A stretch of 5,967 bases of DNA from Omnitrophica WOR_2 bacterium RIFCSPHIGHO2_01_FULL_52_10. GTDB lineage: Bacteria; Omnitrophota; Gorgyraeia; Zapsychrales; Zapsychraceae. The stretch covers positions 1 to 5,967 of the forward strand of contig MHGM01000045.1 in the NCBI GenBank assembly GCA_001805565.1. The letters are read 5' to 3'. Numbering within the stretch: position 1 is the stretch's first letter; each line of letters opens with the position of its first letter. The notes beneath the pieces are model-generated. The model had not been told where the DNA came from. It saw nothing but the letters and a program-made list of their open reading frames with translations, and searched no databases. This document shows positions 1 to 5,256 of the stretch, in pieces. Both the position numbers and the translations under genes were made by a program.

Positions 1-963
1 TCGCAGGGTGTGCCCGCGTTGCTCGATGCTTTTGATAAAATTCGTGGCGTCGCGGAATTTCTCCTGGATGAATTCCCGGTCTTTTCCGCTTAAATTCGCG
101 CGGCCAAGCAAATTCCGGTAATAGGCATTCACGCGCAAGGAGGGGACCCCCTCACGGCTGACTTCCACGTAATAACCGCGCTCGTCATCTTTACGAATAA
201 AAACATCAGGCTGAATGTAAATTGATGAACGAATAGGACGATAATTCCGGGCCGGTTTGGGTTCCAGACCCGCGATAAAATGAGCCGCCGCTTTGACCTC
301 GGAGAGCGGTATCCCGGTATCCCTGACGATTTGCGGGAAACGCTTGTGCCCCAGGTTATGGAGATGGTCCGCGATGATCGCAAGACAAACGTTTTGGTGC
401 GAGGGACGCGCGGCCAGGACCTGGATCGATAAACATTCCTCCAGGTTTCTGGAAGCGATGCCCAACGGCTCAAATCCCTGGATAACCTTCAAGACCCGAT
501 CGATCCGCGCGCGATCCGCAACGCCCAGCGCGACGGCAACCTCTTCGCACGTTGTTTTAAGGTACCCGTCTTCGTCCAGATTCCCGATAAAATATTCCCC
601 GATCTTTATTTCAAACGGGTTGCACAATTCGATGCGCAGTTGTCGGAGCAGATTCTCTTCAAGCGAAAATTCTATTTTGATCGGGATCTCTTCAAGAATC
701 TCATCATCAGGAGAATGCTGTCCCTGCAGCGATACGCGCGAAAAACGTAAAAGGTCATCCCCGTAAAGGGCCGCTTCCTTAGCTACGGAGTCCGGCGCCG
801 CGGGGGCCTCCTCATTGATTTCCAGAAGGGGATTGCTTTGCAATTCTTGTTCAATGGAAAGATTCAGTTCGGTGACAGCGAGCAGCAAGACTTCGATAGA
901 TTGTTGCATGATGGGAGCCAGGATCGTTTTTTGGATTTGCCGGGGAAGAATCTGGACTTGCAT
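1..963 (-). CDS. rpoN: RNA polymerase sigma-54 factor RpoN, C-terminus cut off by window edge
   Basis: Alternative sigma factor that directs core RNA polymerase to -24/-12 promoters and needs an AAA+ enhancer-binding activator to open them. The reading frame is open for 321 codons from the ATG at 963 to base 1. Residues 1-50 form the glutamine-containing activator-interacting region I (key stretch APIMQQSIEVL, then ELQSNPLLE). Residues 51-95 are an acidic region II. From about 96 comes the core-binding domain, with NLDEDGYL (128-135), FEPLGIASRNLEECL (164-178) and LEPKPARNYRP (233-243). IYIQPDV (248-254) and VPSLRVNAYY (273-282) follow. The helix-turn-helix and the RpoN box lie beyond the window. 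The ATG at 963 gives the same spacing to the conserved QQ as my recollection of E. coli RpoN. An in-frame ATG at 975 (adding MLFA) is possible, and neither start has a strong Shine-Dalgarno. The gene is divergent from the polysaccharide genes. Confidence 0.96.
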   Translation of the reverse strand, partial: MQVQILPRQIQKTILAPIMQQSIEVLLLAVTELNLSIEQELQSNPLLEINEEAPAAPDSVAKEAALYGDDLLRFSRVSLQGQHSPDDEILEEIPIKIEFSLEENLLRQLRIELCNPFEIKIGEYFIGNLDEDGYLKTTCEEVAVALGVADRARIDRVLKVIQGFEPLGIASRNLEECLSIQVLAARPSHQNVCLAIIADHLHNLGHKRFPQIVRDTGIPLSEVKAAAHFIAGLEPKPARNYRPIRSSIYIQPDVFIRKDDERGYYVEVSREGVPSLRVNAYYRNLLGRANLSGKDREFIQEKFRDATNFIKSIEQRGHTLR

Positions 964-1017
964 AGCAAAAAGCATACCATATGATTCTAAAATAGCAAGA
1001 AATTTCTACCACCCCCT

Positions 1018-1052
1018 AAAAAATCCAGTCGATAAAAAATGTTACGACTGGA
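1018..1052 (-). terminator. Terminator-like hairpin with U-run in the rpoN leader (possible attenuator)
   Basis: Read on the minus strand, TCCAGTCG (1052-1045) and CGACTGGA (1031-1024) form a perfect 8-bp stem around a 13-nt loop. Six consecutive U residues (1023-1018) follow immediately. This is the geometry of an intrinsic terminator, although the stem is only half GC. No minus-strand gene lies upstream for it to terminate. It sits 55 nt before the rpoN start and downstream of a plausible promoter, so premature termination in the rpoN leader is the natural reading. A DNA operator or plain leader hairpin is the alternative. Confidence 0.5.
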
Positions 1053-1113
1053 GAGCGATCCACTCCTGAATTCTTCAAAATGACTAATATTCTCAACATA
1101 TCAATAACTCATT

Positions 1114-1141
1114 GTTATATGGAAACTTCCAAGACTGTCAG
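1114..1141 (-). promoter_or_regulatory. Predicted sigma-70-type promoter for rpoN
   Basis: On the minus strand a -35-like CTGACA (1141-1136) is followed after 16 bp by a -10-like TATAAC (1119-1114). Each hexamer matches the housekeeping consensus at five of six positions. The transcript would start near 1107 and have a leader of about 145 nt that contains the hairpin at 1018-1052. The spacer holds a small palindrome, GGAA-AC-TTCC (1121-1130). A competing perfect TATAAT lies further upstream (1242-1237) but lacks a good -35 element. Confidence 0.4.
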
Positions 1142-1151
1142 GGTTTATCCA

Positions 1152-1165
1152 GGACATACATGTCC
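1152..1165. repeat. 14-bp inverted repeat, candidate operator or enhancer site
   Basis: GGACAT and ATGTCC form a perfect dyad around a 2-bp AC centre. It is centred about 162 bp upstream of the predicted sigma-54 transcription start and just upstream of the predicted rpoN -35 element. It could therefore serve either direction. No binding protein can be assigned from sequence alone. Confidence 0.35.
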
Positions 1166-1186
1166 ATTCTTTTAAACGCCCTCCCG

Positions 1187-1216
1187 AAGGGGTAATTATC
1201 CGGTCAAGGGGTGATT
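1187..1216 (+). repeat. Direct repeat pair, candidate upstream activator sites
   Basis: AAGGGGTAATT (1187-1197) and AAGGGGTGATT (1206-1216) match at 10 of 11 positions and start 19 bp apart. They lie about 105-134 bp upstream of the predicted sigma-54 start, the usual range for enhancer-binding activator sites. They could also be bound by the small MerR-type protein encoded by the first gene. Both assignments are inference. Confidence 0.4.
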
Positions 1217-1220
1217 TTAT

Positions 1221-1259
1221 TGTTACATTACATAAGATTATATATTACAACATGTTACA
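1221..1259 (+). repeat. TGTTACA direct repeats about three helical turns apart
   Basis: TGTTACA occurs at 1221-1227 and again at 1253-1259. The 32-bp spacing would place both copies on the same DNA face. The second copy overlaps the palindrome AACATGTT (1249-1256). The following 30 bp (1261-1290) hold only three G/C bases, so this could be a flexible or bent segment between activator sites and promoter. Chance similarity in AT-rich DNA is possible. Confidence 0.25.
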
Positions 1260-1294
1260 GTCATTAAAAAATTATTTAATAGTTAAAATGCCGC

Positions 1295-1310
1295 TGGCAT
1301 GGTTATTGCT
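1295..1310 (+). promoter_or_regulatory. Sigma-54 (-24/-12) promoter for the polysaccharide operon
   Basis: TGGCATGGTTATTGCT fits the sigma-54 consensus TGGCAC-N5-TTGCW with a single change, C to T, at the last base of the -24 block. The GG at 1296-1297 and the GC at 1308-1309 are exactly 10 nt apart, the invariant spacing. Transcription would begin near 1321, leaving a leader of about 71 nt before the GTG start at 1392. The sigma factor needed to read this promoter is encoded divergently about 330 bp away. An activator, for example of the PrsR type found with exosortase systems, would be required but is not in the window. Confidence 0.75.
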
Positions 1311-1376
1311 TGATATTATCTATCCGTTTGCCGACAGGCAAGCACAGCCTATTTATATCAAAGGGAGGCACAGAGC

Positions 1377-1391
1377 AAAGGAGGAGGAGAA
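1377..1391 (+). promoter_or_regulatory. Strong purine-rich ribosome binding site fixing a GTG start
   Basis: AAAGGAGGAGGAGAA contains GGAGG twice (1380-1384 and 1383-1387). The second copy is 4 nt from the GTG at 1392 and the first is 7 nt away. This is the strongest Shine-Dalgarno in the window and decides in favour of the GTG start for the MerR-type gene. Confidence 0.7.
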
Positions 1392-1583
1392 GTGAACCAG
1401 CGTTTTACAATTACCGAAGTGGCAAGCATGCTTGGGGTCAGCTCCAAAACCCTGGCCAGATGGGAAAAGGTCGGCAAGATCCGCCGCCCCAAACGTGACT
1501 GGCGCGGCTGGCGTATTTACGAACAAGGCGACGTCCAGCAGATCAAGGAATTTCACGAGGCCATTTTTGAAGTGGAAGTTTAA
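1392..1583 (+). CDS. Small MerR-type winged-helix DNA-binding protein (63 aa)
   Basis: A single-domain DNA-binding protein, probably a transcription regulator of its own operon. Residues 6-16 (TITEVASMLGV) form the first helix of a MerR-type helix-turn-helix. Residues 17-30 (SSKTLARWEKVGKI) are the recognition helix and turn. RPKRDWRGWRIY (32-43) is the basic wing, and a short helix follows to the end. The effector domain and the long dimerisation helix of full MerR proteins (about 110-150 aa) are absent, so it is built like BldC or an excisionase. It starts at GTG, supported by a very strong ribosome binding site. It is the first gene after the sigma-54 promoter and 27 bp before the export gene. 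Its targets cannot be read from the sequence. Excisionase-like function is less likely, because no integrase or attachment site is visible. Confidence 0.88.
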   Translation: MNQRFTITEVASMLGVSSKTLARWEKVGKIRRPKRDWRGWRIYEQGDVQQIKEFHEAIFEVEV

Positions 1584-1610
1584 ACCAAACACCCGGATGA
1601 GGACACACGA

Positions 1611-2405
1611 ATGAAAAACAGATATCGAACCGTATTTTCTATTTGCCTTGTCGGCGCGGGCGTGCTGCTGGCGGCCGTGAACGCCGTTCACGGACAGAAT
1701 TTTGCCGGTACCGTCACGGCCGGGAATTTAGAGGAAAGTGTGGGCACGGATCCTCTTAGCCCGGAACCAACGACCGCGGCCGAAGACTCCACCGTGATTC
1801 CCGAGACCATCGCTTCGATGAGCCATTACACGGTCGGGGCGACCGACATTCTGGACATCACCGTGATGCGCCATCCGGAGGTCAGCGGCCAGTTCATCAT
1901 CAATAATGAGGGGAACATCCAGTACGAATTCGTCGGTGATCTGAATGTCGTTGGGCTTACCAAAGACGAGATCAAGAAAATGCTGACCGAAAAACTTTCC
2001 GACTACATCATCGATCCCGAAATAACGGTCAAGATCGTCGGCTACAACAGCAAGATCATTTACGTGGTCGGCGAAGTCGGCCGCCCGGGCAAGATCTACA
2101 TGCAGGGCGACACGATGACGGTCCACGAGGCCTTAGTCGAGGCCGGATTACCGCTTTTAAGCGCCAAAACAAACGCGGGGCGCGTAATCACGCCGTCTAA
2201 CAGCGGGACTCCGCTCATCCGCAAGGTCAACGTGGAAAAACTTCTCTACCACGGGGATTTAAGAGAAAATCTGGTGATGCAGCCCGGGGACACGCTGTAC
2301 GTGCCGCCGACGTTCCTGGCGAAAACCATGCGCGTCATTCAACCCGTTACCGCACCCATCGGAACCGCCGCCGGGACCGGCAGGACGGTCATGACGGGAT
2401 TTTAA
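1611..2405 (+). CDS. Wza-type polysaccharide export protein (Poly_export/SLBB)
   Basis: Predicted periplasmic/outer-membrane protein that forms the export channel for exopolysaccharide. Residues 1-29 are a signal peptide with a basic start, a hydrophobic core at 8-24 and probable cleavage near AVHG-Q. A low-complexity Ser/Thr/Pro/Glu linker runs from about 40 to 70. The Poly_export domain covers about 72-143 (YTVGATDILDITVMRHPEVS and following). An SLBB-type domain begins at VVGEVGRPGKIYM (152-164), and QPGDTLYVPP (224-233) closes the fold. At 264 aa it is shorter than E. coli Wza (about 380 aa), as in XrtA-locus export proteins. There is no lipobox: Cys12 sits inside the hydrophobic core without the usual L-A-G context, so it is probably not a lipoprotein. 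GAGGA lies 7 nt before the ATG. The next gene follows after 27 bp. Confidence 0.93.
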   Translation: MKNRYRTVFSICLVGAGVLLAAVNAVHGQNFAGTVTAGNLEESVGTDPLSPEPTTAAEDSTVIPETIASMSHYTVGATDILDITVMRHPEVSGQFIINNEGNIQYEFVGDLNVVGLTKDEIKKMLTEKLSDYIIDPEITVKIVGYNSKIIYVVGEVGRPGKIYMQGDTMTVHEALVEAGLPLLSAKTNAGRVITPSNSGTPLIRKVNVEKLLYHGDLRENLVMQPGDTLYVPPTFLAKTMRVIQPVTAPIGTAAGTGRTVMTGF

Positions 2406-2432
2406 ACCATTTCCTAAGGAAGGAATCGCTCC

Positions 2433-3716
2433 ATGAAAGACTTTGACGCGTCAGGCATATCTCTATTAAGTTATCTAAAGATCTTTTTTCGGCGTAAAGA
2501 ACTGTTGATCATCCCTCTTTTTGCCGGACTGACATTGGGCATATGCGCAGGAGTCATCCTCCCCCGTAAATACAAATCCGAAACAGTCATTATGGTACAG
2601 GAGGGAAAGTCCGACAACCCGCTTTTCAGCGAACTCGCCGTCTCAACGACCATCAGCCAGCGAATGGCCGGACTGCGAGAATCCATCCTCGGCTGGAACA
2701 GCCTGGTCGAACTCGTCAAGCGGCTCAAGCTGGATCACGACGTCAGGAACAAACAGGAATATGAAGAGCTCATCCGCGTGTTAAGAAACGATATCCGGCT
2801 CAAACTTCGCGGGAACAATATCATCAACCTCGCGTACATCAGCGACAATCCGGAAATGACCCAGGCGGTGGTCGAGACGATCACGAAGGTCTTTATTGAC
2901 CAAAACGTCCGCGTTCAGGATGAGGAGACTTCCAATGCCATCAGTTTTATCGAAGAACAGCTGAAGGTCTATAAAGGAAAGATCAAATCCGCGGAGATCG
3001 CGAAGCTGCAAGAACAGCTGGAGACCCTCCTGGTCGATTCAACGGAAAAACACCCCCTGGTGAAAAGGCTCCAGGACCAGATCGCCGCCAAGAAGGAAGC
3101 GTTGGGGGCCGAAAACCTGGAGTACGTCCAGGACATCAACTTAGACAAAGACACGACCAACCCCATCATCGAAAATATCAAAAAGGCGCTGGACTCCATT
3201 GAATCCATCGCGACCCCCGCGGCCGCCGCTGGAAAGACCGACAACAGTGCCCAGCTGACGCTCAATCTGGATCTCCAGAAAGTGATGGCACGGGACGCGG
3301 GGGTCAATGAAAATATTTATAACACGCTTCTGCAGCGGCTGGAGACCGCCAAGATCACCCAGCGTCTGCAGTCCTCCAAAGAAGGGACCCAGTACACCAT
3401 TCTGGATCCCCCCAGAATCCCCTTGAAACCGTTCCAACCCAATAAACTTTTAGTCGCGTTCATCGGACTATTTTTAGGCGCCGTGGCCGGTATCGGCCTG
3501 GTCATCGGGGCGGAATTTCTGGATAAATCTTTTATCGACGTCGAAGACGCAAAAAATTTCCTGGGCGTGCCGCTTTTAGGCGCTATTTCCAAGATCAGCA
3601 CCACCGACAGCATCCGCCTGGAACATGAAAAAGAGCGGTGGCTCTACAGCACGACCGTTGCCATCGGCGTGATCGTGGTGATCGTGACGGCGGCGGTGAG
3701 TAACTTTATAAAATAA
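2433..3716 (+). CDS. Wzz-type chain-length determinant / polysaccharide co-polymerase
   Basis: Inner-membrane protein expected to set polymer length and to work with the tyrosine autokinase downstream. Residues 24-44 are the first membrane helix. The Wzz domain flanks it, and a periplasmic region extends to about 335 with helical segments (about 105-225 and 240-315). The proline-rich motif DPPRIPLKPFQPNK (325-338) precedes the second membrane helix (339-360), as in all Wzz relatives. The stretch after it, FLDKSFIDVEDAKNFLGVPLLG (362-383), resembles the linker that joins co-polymerases to the kinase in fused BY-kinases. Here the protein instead ends with a third hydrophobic segment (404-424), so the C-terminus may be periplasmic. 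There is no kinase domain. The length of 427 aa is between short Wzz (about 330) and XrtA-type chain-length proteins (about 500). AAGGAAGGAA precedes the ATG by 7 nt. Confidence 0.93.
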   Translation: MKDFDASGISLLSYLKIFFRRKELLIIPLFAGLTLGICAGVILPRKYKSETVIMVQEGKSDNPLFSELAVSTTISQRMAGLRESILGWNSLVELVKRLKLDHDVRNKQEYEELIRVLRNDIRLKLRGNNIINLAYISDNPEMTQAVVETITKVFIDQNVRVQDEETSNAISFIEEQLKVYKGKIKSAEIAKLQEQLETLLVDSTEKHPLVKRLQDQIAAKKEALGAENLEYVQDINLDKDTTNPIIENIKKALDSIESIATPAAAAGKTDNSAQLTLNLDLQKVMARDAGVNENIYNTLLQRLETAKITQRLQSSKEGTQYTILDPPRIPLKPFQPNKLLVAFIGLFLGAVAGIGLVIGAEFLDKSFIDVEDAKNFLGVPLLGAISKISTTDSIRLEHEKERWLYSTTVAIGVIVVIVTAAVSNFIK

Positions 3717-3725
3717 GTCGTAAAA

Positions 3726-3863
3726 TGACTAATGACAAATTTCAAATAACAAATTAATTAATAATTGACCTAATGACTAACGGGTGAAATTCCTGATTAG
3801 CAATTTGTCATTTGTCATTAATTTGACATTTTTCATTTGGCATTAACCATTAACCAGTGTCCA
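3726..3863. repeat. Heptad-repeat inverted cassette between wzz-type and ATPase genes
   Basis: The 156-bp gap between two genes is filled by degenerate 7-bp units. The left arm reads TGACTAA, TGACAAA, TTTCAAA, TAACAAA (3726-3753), then TTAATTAA. The right arm reads TTTGTCA twice (3804-3817), a TTAA spacer, TTTGACA, TTTTTCA, TTTGGCA, TTAACCA twice, GTGTCCA (3822-3863). The arms are inverted relative to each other: TAATGACAAAT (3730-3740) pairs perfectly with ATTTGTCATTA (3810-3820). CAAATAACAAATT (3743-3755) matches 3802-3814 at 12 of 13 positions. The cassette ends where the next ribosome binding site begins. No T-run follows, so a classical terminator is unlikely. Confidence 0.8.
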
Positions 3864-3872
3864 AGGAAAATT

Positions 3873-4745
3873 ATGTACCACAAATTCTACGGCTTCAAAG
3901 AAGCGCCGTTCAATATGACGCCCAGTTCGCGGTTTTTCTACGAAAGCAGCAAGCACGTGGAGGCCTTGAGTACACTGATCTATGCCATTGAATCCCGCAA
4001 GGGCTTTGTCGTCATTACCGGCGACATCGGCTCCGGCAAGACCACCGTCTGCCGCACGCTTTTGAACAAGCTCGACGCGCGCACCCAAACGGCCCTGATC
4101 ACCAACACCCATATCAGCGGCAAGGACCTGCTGTGCACCATCCTTGAAGATCTTGACGTCGAGTACACCCGCGGTTCCAAAGCGCAGCTTATTTCCCAAC
4201 TGAACGGATATCTCATTGAACAATTGCGCAACGGCCATAACGTCGTCGTCATCATCGACGAGGCGCAGAACCTCACACCGGCCGTCCTTGAGGAAGTCCG
4301 CATGCTCTCTAATCTGGAGACCGAGAACGAAAAACTGATCCAGATCATCTTTCTGGGACAACCCGAGCTCAAAAAGAAACTTGCGCTGCCCCAATTAGAA
4401 CAATTACGGCAAAGGATCGCGGTCTTTTATCACCTGACACCGCTTAGCGAAGAAGACGCCAAAAAATATATTTTGCACCGGTTGAAGATCGCCAGTAAAT
4501 CCAGCCGGCAATATTTCACGGACCAGGCGCTGGACATTGTTTACCAGTTCTCCAAAGGCGTTCCGCGAATGATCAACCAGATTTGCGACAGCGCGCTTTT
4601 AAATGGCTTTATCTATGAGAGGGAAATGATCGACCAGAAATTGATGGAGGAGGTCGTCAAGGAATCGCCCGCAAACCAGATCATGGCCGCGCCAAAAGAC
4701 AAGTCGGATATCGATGAGGAATTTGAAAGGATCGTCAATGAGTAA
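3873..4745 (+). CDS. ExeA-like AAA ATPase (XrtA/PEP-CTERM-locus type)
   Basis: Cytoplasmic ATPase of the GspA/ExeA family, which in exosortase-linked polysaccharide loci accompanies the export machinery. The exact role there is not established. The N-terminus MYHKFYGFKEAPFNMTP is the family signature. The Walker A motif GDIGSGKTT is at 50-58 and Walker B VVVIIDEAQ at 124-132. A sensor-1-like segment QIIFLGQPEL is at 157-166, QLRQRIAVFYHL (177-188) carries candidate arginine-finger residues, and GVPRMINQI (229-237) is the sensor-2 region. The tail (about 265-290) is charged. At 290 aa it lacks the peptidoglycan-binding domain and membrane helix of full-length ExeA. The ATG at 3873 follows AAGGA by 5 nt. 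An upstream TTG at 3837 would place repeat DNA in the protein and is rejected. The last 8 bases overlap the next gene. Confidence 0.93.
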   Translation: MYHKFYGFKEAPFNMTPSSRFFYESSKHVEALSTLIYAIESRKGFVVITGDIGSGKTTVCRTLLNKLDARTQTALITNTHISGKDLLCTILEDLDVEYTRGSKAQLISQLNGYLIEQLRNGHNVVVIIDEAQNLTPAVLEEVRMLSNLETENEKLIQIIFLGQPELKKKLALPQLEQLRQRIAVFYHLTPLSEEDAKKYILHRLKIASKSSRQYFTDQALDIVYQFSKGVPRMINQICDSALLNGFIYEREMIDQKLMEEVVKESPANQIMAAPKDKSDIDEEFERIVNE

Positions 4746-5256
4746 ACTGCTGGATGCCCTTAATAAAGTCAAAGAAGAACGCCAAAGACAATCAGGCCAT
4801 GTCTTGTCTTCGCCCGCGGTTTCACCGGCGCTTTCGCCCCTCGCGCACCAGGACCAAAGCGGGATATGGCGTATCGGTTACGGTCTCACCGCCGTTTTAC
4901 TTGTTGTGGCCGTGACCGGATCCGTTTTTGTGAACTTCAAGACCATGGCGGGATTAGAGAGCGCCAAAACCATGTCCCTGGCCCTTTCCCGGCACATGGA
5001 CGAACAAAAGCAGGAACTTGTGGCCATCCGCCAGCACTGGATGAAAACGGAATCAGTGCGCAAAGACCAGCGCGAACAGATCGTCGTATTACAAAAAGAC
5101 ATCAAGAGTCTCAAAAAAAATCTAGCAGAGGCAAAGTTCCACTTAGCCAAGATTGAAGACTTGCGCGTCAATGACAAACTGCTGCTGGAAAAGTTCGTGG
5201 CGTTGAACGACAAGGTGAAGAAATTAAGTGAAAAGAATGTGGTTAATGGTGAATAG
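4738..5256 (+). CDS. Small membrane-anchored coiled-coil protein with GspB/CpsD-like N-terminal motif
   Basis: I do not recognise a named family for the whole protein (172 aa). Residues 1-15 (MSKLLDALNKVKEER) form a short charged helix. It is the same motif that begins the tyrosine kinase downstream and, from memory, GspB/ExeB-type proteins. Residues 20-42 are a Ser/Pro/Ala-rich linker, 45-67 are a single membrane helix, and about 78-167 are heptad-rich, highly charged coiled coil, presumably periplasmic. The start overlaps the ATPase stop (ATGAGTAA) and AAAGGA lies 6 nt before it, so translation is probably coupled. This mirrors the ExeA/ExeB pairing and suggests that it anchors or couples the ATPase to the envelope. 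The final residues VVNGE and the stop are encoded by the left arm of the following repeat cassette, so the native C-terminus may have been altered. Confidence 0.8.
   Translation: MSKLLDALNKVKEERQRQSGHVLSSPAVSPALSPLAHQDQSGIWRIGYGLTAVLLVVAVTGSVFVNFKTMAGLESAKTMSLALSRHMDEQKQELVAIRQHWMKTESVRKDQREQIVVLQKDIKSLKKNLAEAKFHLAKIEDLRVNDKLLLEKFVALNDKVKKLSEKNVVNGE

Noticed and set aside
129..1069. Open frames on the plus strand and in another minus frame (129-473, 293-766, 815-1069)
   Set aside because: They overlap the clear rpoN frame, have Ser/Arg-rich compositions typical of shadow frames, and carry no recognisable domains.
1077..1088. AAAATGACTAAT shared with the first repeat cassette (3722-3733)
   Set aside because: A single 12-mer match in AT-rich DNA without 7-bp periodicity around it. 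It could be chance.
1336..1350. AGGC/GCCT hairpin in the operon leader
   Set aside because: A 4-bp stem around a 7-nt loop is too weak to call a regulatory structure.
1331..1391. Possible c-di-GMP (GEMM-type) riboswitch, suggested by GGCACAGAGCAAAGG
   Set aside because: Only a loose match to one conserved segment. The leader is too short and runs straight into the ribosome binding site, and no second helix or tetraloop/receptor pair is visible.
3838..3853. Second sigma-54-like element TGGCATTAACCATTAA before the ATPase
   Set aside because: The -12 GC dinucleotide is missing at the required 10-nt spacing (TA instead). The TGGCA is part of a heptad unit.
3837..3872. Upstream TTG start for the ATPase, adding 12 residues
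   Set aside because: The added residues are encoded by the heptad repeat. The ATG at 3873 has AAGGA at the right distance and begins the family's conserved N-terminus.
3717..3872. CRISPR array or insertion-sequence remnant in the repeat gaps
   Set aside because: Units are 7 bp without spacers, arms are inverted rather than tandem, and there is no transposase fragment or target-site duplication.
3843..4394. 183-codon minus-strand frame opposite the ATPase, and a similar one at 5243-5794 opposite the kinase
   Set aside because: Antisense shadows of well-supported genes. Their composition reflects the codon bias of the real strand, and they have no ribosome binding site or family motif.
4714..4737. 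Upstream ATG start for the coiled-coil protein, adding 8 residues
   Set aside because: The ATG at 4738 has AAAGGA 6 nt upstream and begins the conserved MSKLLDALxK motif.
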